Part shown: one piece after another, positions 6,256 through 10,149 of the stretch | Layout: the number at the start of each line of letters is the position of its first letter | Position numbering within the stretch: the first letter of the stretch is position 1 | Origin: Planctomycetota bacterium | Lineage (GTDB): Bacteria; Planctomycetota; Brocadiia; JAJRTI01 | Direction: 5' to 3' | DNA length: 10,149 bases | Assembly: GCA_024278415.1 (NCBI GenBank) | Contig: JAJRTI010000458.1 | Coordinates: 1-10,149 of the forward strand | Made by a program: the position numbers and the translations under genes | The notes under the pieces: generated by a model | What the model was told of the DNA's origin: nothing | Seen by the model: only the letters and a program-made list of their open reading frames with translations | The model's database searches: none

Positions 6256-6331
6256 GTAGCCGCATTCGCCAGAATGCGGGCATTCTGTGCGCCATTCGTC
6301 GCTCGGCCCGCATGCTGGCGCATGCGGCTAC
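6256..6331. repeat. Convergent GTAG-led hairpin pair with GCCA/TGGC loop
   Basis: Left: GTAG (6256-6259) directly abutting CCGCATTC-GCCA-GAATGCGG (6260-6279). Right: CCGCATGC-TGGC-GCATGCGG (6308-6327) directly followed by CTAC (6328-6331). The 26-base blocks 6256-6281 and 6306-6331 are reverse complements except for one base pair, T6266-A6273 against G6314-C6321. The left unit is also near-identical to 2602-2626, again except for one base pair. The remaining bases up to the next gene (6332-6383) show no further structure that I can support. Confidence 0.82.
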
Positions 6332-6394
6332 GCGTCTGACAGGCGAAGCCCGCGTTCAGATGACGCGTGATTCGGGAACATCCGAGGTCTTGTT

Positions 6395-7438
6395 ATGGCT
6401 GACACCGCCCACTACGACCGCGTCATAGCGGCCCTCGAGCGCCGCACGCCGGACCGCGTGCCGCTGTTCGAGTTCGTCATTGACCCGCGCGTGATCCAGG
6501 GCGTCGTGGCGAGTGGCGACTACTTCGAGTTGGTTGAGGAGCTGGACCTGGACGTGGTCGGGCTGAACCGGTCCTCGTGGCCCGCGGAAGGGCTCGACTG
6601 GATCGACAAGGACAAGGGCCTGTTCCGCGACCACTGGGGCGTGATCCGAGCGAAGGGGCTGGAGCACGCGCCTTACCCGGTCGAGGGCCCCATCAAGTGC
6701 GCGGACGACCTCAAGACGTACACGCCGCCGGACCCGAACGCGGAGTTTCTGCTCCGCGGGCTCGACGAAGTGGTGGCGCGCTACAAGGGCAAGCGGCCCA
6801 TCGTGTGGGTGGGCCGGGATGGGTACTTCAACCCCGCGCACCTGCGCGGGGTGGAGAACTTCATGATGGACATGGTCGAGAACCCCGGCCTCGTCCACGG
6901 GCTCATCGAGGTGTGCCAGAGCTTCGATCTGCCGCTGATCCGGCGCGCGGCCAAGGAGGGCGTGGACATTGTGCTGCTGGGAGACGACTATGCGGACAAG
7001 AACGGCCCCATGATGTCGCCGCGGCACTTCGAGCAGTTCATCTTGCCCGCGCTCAAGGCCGCGGTCGACGCGGCGCACGAGGCCGGCGCGTACGTGGTCA
7101 AGCACACCGACGGCAACATCGCCCCGCTCCTCGACATGATCGTGGGCACCGGCATCGACGCAATCCACCCGCTCGAGCCGGCCGCCGGCATGGACATTCG
7201 AAAAGTGAAACAGGACTACGGCGACCGCGTGTGCCTCGTAGGCAACGTGGATTGCGGCGACCTGCTGAGCAATGGCTCGGTCGGCGACGTGCGCGCGGCC
7301 GTGGCCGACTGCATCGACGCGGCCGCGCCGGGGGGCGGGTACATGCTGAGCAGCTCCAACAGCATCCACTCGTCCGTGAAGCCGGAAAACTTGCGGGCCA
7401 TGGCCGAAGCGTGCCGCGAGATGGGGCGCTACGCCTGA
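6395..7438 (+). CDS. Uroporphyrinogen decarboxylase-family protein, probably not HemE
   Basis: 347 residues; GAGG at 6384-6387 lies 7 bases before ATG. The whole length fits the UroD/methyltransferase TIM-barrel family: ALERRTPDRVPLFEF at the start, GLNRSSWP, VGRDGYF, DIVLLGDDYADKNGPMMSP, VVKHTDGNIAPLLDMI, AIHPLEPAAGMDI, GDRVCLVGNVDCGDLL, and GYMLSSSNSIHSSVKPEN at the end. True HemE begins with an R-x-P-W-x-M-R-Q-A-G-R segment needed for the porphyrin; this is absent, so haem synthesis is not supported. The methyltransferase branch (MtaA/CmuA type) binds zinc through H-x-C plus a later Cys; here the site reads H237-T-D239, with one Cys at 287 in NVDC. It is probably a cytoplasmic member of the large uncharacterised UroD-like group common in heterotrophs with many sugar-degradation genes. 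Substrate is unknown. It stands apart from its neighbours, with repeats upstream and a hairpin downstream. Confidence 0.85.
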   Translation: MADTAHYDRVIAALERRTPDRVPLFEFVIDPRVIQGVVASGDYFELVEELDLDVVGLNRSSWPAEGLDWIDKDKGLFRDHWGVIRAKGLEHAPYPVEGPIKCADDLKTYTPPDPNAEFLLRGLDEVVARYKGKRPIVWVGRDGYFNPAHLRGVENFMMDMVENPGLVHGLIEVCQSFDLPLIRRAAKEGVDIVLLGDDYADKNGPMMSPRHFEQFILPALKAAVDAAHEAGAYVVKHTDGNIAPLLDMIVGTGIDAIHPLEPAAGMDIRKVKQDYGDRVCLVGNVDCGDLLSNGSVGDVRAAVADCIDAAAPGGGYMLSSSNSIHSSVKPENLRAMAEACREMGRYA

Positions 7439-7479
7439 GTTGTTCAGCCAGCCGCGCCGCCCAACCCCGGCAAGCCACG

Positions 7480-7503
7480 GCGGCGGACGTGGCCGTCCGC
7501 CGC
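7480..7503. repeat. Strong 10-bp hairpin with TGGC loop
   Basis: GCGGCGGACG (7480-7489), loop TGGC (7490-7493), CGTCCGCCGC (7494-7503). The stem is perfect and the loop equals that of 6308-6327 (reverse complement GCCA). It lies 41 bases after the UroD-like stop and could help end transcription, but only GAGTTATTCG follows and not a T-tract. Flanks do not match the other copies, so membership in the same repeat family is uncertain. Confidence 0.6.
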
Positions 7504-7532
7504 GAGTTATTCGAAAGCCGCAGGCAACACCG

Positions 7533-7562
7533 TTGCGAGGCGAGTCCGTGCGGTGCTAACAT
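7533..7562 (+). promoter_or_regulatory. Weak promoter candidate before the DUF1573 gene
   Basis: TTGCGA (7533-7538), an 18-base spacer and TAACAT (7557-7562), each 4 of 6 to consensus, with TG at 7554-7555 placed as in an extended -10. It would start about 60 bases upstream of the DUF1573 start codon. The match is modest and could be chance. Confidence 0.3.
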
Positions 7563-7627
7563 GGTGGTGCGCTCATGTGCGGTTTCCCGCGCAGGCGCGC
7601 CTTCACCTTTAGTGCCTCGCTTCTGCC

Positions 7628-8767
7628 ATGGACCCGTCAAAGCACCAACACGTGCGCGAGATCGCCGCGCTCCTATGCATCGCTCTATCCGCCGGCGCCG
7701 GCGCCGCCACGGGGCCGCGGCTGTCCGTGTTCCCCAAAAAGATCGACTTCGGCGTGCAGCCGCGCGGGCGCACGTTCGAGGGCGCGTTCGAACTCAAGAA
7801 CGTGGGCGACCAGCCGCTGGAGATCAAAGAGGTCGAGACGAACTGCGGCTGCGTGGCCTCGACGTACGACAAGGTCGTCATCCAGCCGGGGGAACTGTTC
7901 GAATTCGGCTTTTCGCTCAACACCACGGAACTCGGCGACGCCATCATCAAGCTGAAGCTCAACGACCCGACGCAGCCGCAGGTGATCCTCCCGATCCACA
8001 TCAGCGTGCTCCAAGAGGTGGAGATGGAAGAGCAGACCCTGGCATTCGGCCGCGTCCCGCAGGGCCGGGTGGGCGTGGCCACGGTCACCGCCTGGGCAGC
8101 GAAGGCCAGCAAGCCCGTGCGCGTCCGGTCCGTCTCGACGACGCTTGACCGCGTCAAGCTTCAGGCACGCGAGCGCCTGGAGGAGAGCCGTGTCGGTTTC
8201 CAGGTGATCGGCACGCTCGACACACGGGGCATGCCCACCGGCCCGTTCTTTGGCGAAATGTCGGCGGTACTCGACCTGCCCAAACAACCGGTCGTGAAGT
8301 GGGATGTAAGCGGCGAGGTGATTTCGGGCCTCGTGTTTACGCCCAACCCGCTGTCCCTCAGCGCGCTCAAGGACCGACTGCCGCTGGCCCACCCTCGCAT
8401 GGTGACGCTGCGCAGCACAGGCGGACAGCCTTTCCGCATCTTGCGCGTCAAGTGTGACAAGCCCTACGTGAAGGCTACCGTGGACAACCCCGCCGCGGCC
8501 GCCGCCCATCGCCTGGCCGTGGACTTGGCGGCCGACACGCCAGTGACCCCCGGTGCGGAGAAGGTGCGGATGGAAGTCTTCACCGACACGCGCCGGGAGC
8601 CACACGTGGCGACGCTGTACGTGACGGTCCGCGCAGGAGACGCCGCGCCGCCAAACTCCTCCGGCCGCGGCTCACGGATCGCGATCTACGTGTGTGCGGG
8701 GGTGGGCGTGCTCGTGGCGGCCGCCGCGCTCTGCTTCATGCGCAAGCGCGCATCGAGCCCCAACTAG
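7628..8767 (+). CDS. Membrane-anchored DUF1573 protein
   Basis: 379 residues. An N-terminal signal sequence (hydrophobic EIAALLCIALSAGAGAA, residues 11-27) leads into a DUF1573 Ig-like domain at about 31-128 that starts LSVFPKKIDFG, has FELKNVGDQPLEIKEVETNC and the family's CGC pair (C73, C75 in TNCGCV). A second related domain begins at about EQTLAFGRVPQG and a third at about LVFTPNPLSL. Near the C-terminus a membrane segment, residues about 351-371, is followed by RKRASSPN, which would leave most of the protein on the outer side of the inner membrane. No Shine-Dalgarno sequence is clear before ATG 7628; GTG 7652 (Val9) is an alternative start that also keeps the signal sequence, and a stop at 7610 limits extension. 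The stop codon touches the next gene's ATG, so the pair is probably translated together. The function of DUF1573 is not established; the context suggests a partner or scaffold for the cytochrome. Confidence 0.85.
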   Translation: MDPSKHQHVREIAALLCIALSAGAGAATGPRLSVFPKKIDFGVQPRGRTFEGAFELKNVGDQPLEIKEVETNCGCVASTYDKVVIQPGELFEFGFSLNTTELGDAIIKLKLNDPTQPQVILPIHISVLQEVEMEEQTLAFGRVPQGRVGVATVTAWAAKASKPVRVRSVSTTLDRVKLQARERLEESRVGFQVIGTLDTRGMPTGPFFGEMSAVLDLPKQPVVKWDVSGEVISGLVFTPNPLSLSALKDRLPLAHPRMVTLRSTGGQPFRILRVKCDKPYVKATVDNPAAAAAHRLAVDLAADTPVTPGAEKVRMEVFTDTRREPHVATLYVTVRAGDAAPPNSSGRGSRIAIYVCAGVGVLVAAAALCFMRKRASSPN

Positions 8768-10149
8768 ATGGTCCCTCTGCGCCAAGCCAAGCCGCGCTCC
8801 ATCGCCGCCATTGGCCTCCTCGCCGCGATGCTGTGCTCGTGCAACGAGCGCCGGCCCGAAGCCATCCTCGCGTTCACCGGCAACACCAGGGGCGACCTGG
8901 AGCCGTGCGGGTGCTCCGAGCGCGAAACCGGCGGCCTGTCCAGGCGAGCCACCTACCTCCAACGCCTCGCCGAGCAGTACGAGAGCGCGATCTTCGTGGA
9001 CAGCGGCGACATGGCCGGCGGCAGCAGGCTCCAAGACCGCCTCAAGATGGAAACCCTCGCGGCCGCACTCGACCAAATGGGGTACGCGGCGGCAAACCTC
9101 GGCCCGCGCGATCTCGTGTTCGGCACGGACTTCCTCGACAGCCTGGCCGCGTCGATGCGCATGCCGCTCGTGTCGGCCAACCTTGTGCCGAGAAGCGGCG
9201 CGGCCGGCGACTGGCCCTGCAAACCGTACGTCGTGCGCGAGATCACCATCGCCGGCCAACGGCGGCGCATTGCGATTGTCGGCATCCTATCGTCGCGCGG
9301 GGCGAGCAAACCCGGGCCCCTGGCGCGCATCGAGGAGCCACTCAAAACCCTGGCCCGCGTCATGCCCGACGTGCGGCAGGCTTCGGACTTCGTGGTCCTC
9401 CTCGCGCAGGCCTCCGCGGACGAAGCCGCGGCGCTCGTGCGGGCCGTGCCGGGCATCGACGTGGTGGTGTGCGGCGACACACGCAGCATCCCGGCCAAGA
9501 TCGACCGCGTGGCCGGCGCCCCGCCGCCCGTGCCCATGTTCGAGCCGGGCAAGGCCGGCGGATACGTGGGGTCGCTGCCCCTGCGCCTCGACGCCGCCGG
9601 CAAGGTCGTGCCGGGCACGTTCCGCTTCGAGATCCTCGACGAGGCATACCCCCGCTCCCCGGCCATGGACAAGCGCATCCTGGGCTACCGCGCGCTCCTG
9701 CGCGACATGGACCTGCTCGGCCAACTGGCCGCGATGGCCGCCAAGCCCAAGGGAGGCGCGTACGTGGGCAACGAGGCCTGCGGCGCCTGCCACGAACAGG
9801 ACTACGCAATCTGGAGGCTCACGAAGCATTCGCGCGCATACCGCTCGTTGGCGGCCACGCAGGAAGACAAGGAATTCGATCCCGAATGCGTCAAGTGCCA
9901 CGTCGTGGGCCTGGGCTACAAGACGGGCTTCACGCGCTGGGAGCGCACGCCTTGGCTTGGGAACGTGGGGTGTGAGTCGTGCCACGGCGCGGGCCGGCAG
10001 CACGTGGACGATCCCACCAAGCCTTACGACAAGAGCCGCGAAAGCACATGCCTCGAATGCCACACCGGCGAGCACAGCACCGAGTTCGACTACAAACGCT
10101 ACTGGCCAGCCGTGCGCCACGGCATGGAGAAGGTGGGCAAGCAGGCCAA
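8768..10149 (+). CDS. Multiheme c-type cytochrome with degenerate UshA-like metallophosphoesterase domain (3' end outside window)
   Basis: At least 460 residues; the frame is open at the window end. ATG 8768 directly follows the TAG of the DUF1573 gene. The N-terminus has a hydrophobic stretch IAAIGLLAAML and a possible lipobox LCS-C25, so a lipoprotein is likely. Residues about 32-310 follow the 5'-nucleotidase/UshA layout (FTGNTRGDLEPCGC, GGLSRRATYL, DSGD at 78-81, NLGPRDLVFG, IDVVVCGDTR), but most metal ligands are replaced: the usual N-D-x-H-G reads G-N39-T-R41-G, G-N-H-E reads G-P-R-D (112-115), and G-H-T-H reads G-D-T-R (236-239). From about 328 a cytochrome c554-type region begins (YVGNEACGACH, then TKHSRAY), with four CxxCH haem sites so far at 338-342, 374-378, 402-406 and 428-432. 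It probably transfers electrons in the periplasm; the phosphoesterase fold seems kept for structure or binding. Confidence 0.87.
   Translation, partial: MVPLRQAKPRSIAAIGLLAAMLCSCNERRPEAILAFTGNTRGDLEPCGCSERETGGLSRRATYLQRLAEQYESAIFVDSGDMAGGSRLQDRLKMETLAAALDQMGYAAANLGPRDLVFGTDFLDSLAASMRMPLVSANLVPRSGAAGDWPCKPYVVREITIAGQRRRIAIVGILSSRGASKPGPLARIEEPLKTLARVMPDVRQASDFVVLLAQASADEAAALVRAVPGIDVVVCGDTRSIPAKIDRVAGAPPPVPMFEPGKAGGYVGSLPLRLDAAGKVVPGTFRFEILDEAYPRSPAMDKRILGYRALLRDMDLLGQLAAMAAKPKGGAYVGNEACGACHEQDYAIWRLTKHSRAYRSLAATQEDKEFDPECVKCHVVGLGYKTGFTRWERTPWLGNVGCESCHGAGRQHVDDPTKPYDKSRESTCLECHTGEHSTEFDYKRYWPAVRHGMEKVGKQA

Noticed and set aside
6052..6339. Small + strand open frame in the gap after apgM
   Set aside because: It consists almost wholly of translated hairpin repeats and has no convincing ribosome binding site.
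6577..8148. + strand open frame of 523 codons spanning the UroD-like gene, the gap and the DUF1573 start
   Set aside because: It is out of frame with both recognised proteins, Arg/Gly/Pro-rich, and crosses an intergenic hairpin.

Overview
The window is GC-rich bacterial DNA with seven protein genes, all on the + strand: a 5'-truncated glycoside hydrolase, five complete genes, and a 3'-truncated multiheme cytochrome. The encoded secretion signals, a probable lipoprotein and a periplasmic c-type cytochrome point to a didermal heterotroph. The gene mix (GH38 alpha-mannosidase-like enzyme, sulfatase-fold hydrolase, NPCBM plus beta-helix protein, UroD-like protein, DUF1573 next to a cytochrome) is the kind seen in Planctomycetota and neighbouring glycan-degrading phyla. 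That placement is an inference; there is no marker gene here to prove it.

Layout: 1-726, C-terminal part of a GH38-type alpha-mannosidase. 727-1218, a non-coding stretch filled with hairpin repeats. 1219-2592, a sulfatase-fold hydrolase with Thr at the nucleophile position. 2593-2952, a second hairpin cluster. 2953-4656, a secreted NPCBM plus pectate-lyase-3-type beta-helix protein. 4657-4788, a short gap with a good sigma70-type promoter. 4789-6021, archaeal-type phosphoglycerate mutase (apgM). 6022-6394, a third hairpin cluster. 6395-7438, a UroD-family protein that is not a typical HemE. 7439-7627, a gap with one strong hairpin and a weak promoter candidate. 7628-8767, a membrane-anchored DUF1573 protein. 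8768-10149 and beyond, a tetraheme (at least) cytochrome fused to a degenerate UshA-like metallophosphoesterase domain.

The first three proteins fit sugar-chain breakdown (mannoside cleavage, ester or sulfate removal, carbohydrate binding), apgM feeds central glycolysis/gluconeogenesis, and the last two form a tight two-gene unit in the cell envelope, probably concerned with electron transfer.

The most unusual content is not protein-coding. The three larger gaps hold short palindromes arranged as convergent inverted pairs. Several have a GTAG, ATAG or GGAG tetranucleotide at or next to the foot of the stem. Within a pair, the flanks and loops are nearly the same, while the stems differ almost only by compensated base pairs (A-T to G-C, C-G to G-C and so on). 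By hand I count nine fully compensated changes and one wobble across five comparisons, with no uncompensated stem break. This resembles REP/BIME elements moved by RAYT transposases, but with stems that change in step. No transposase gene is present in the window.
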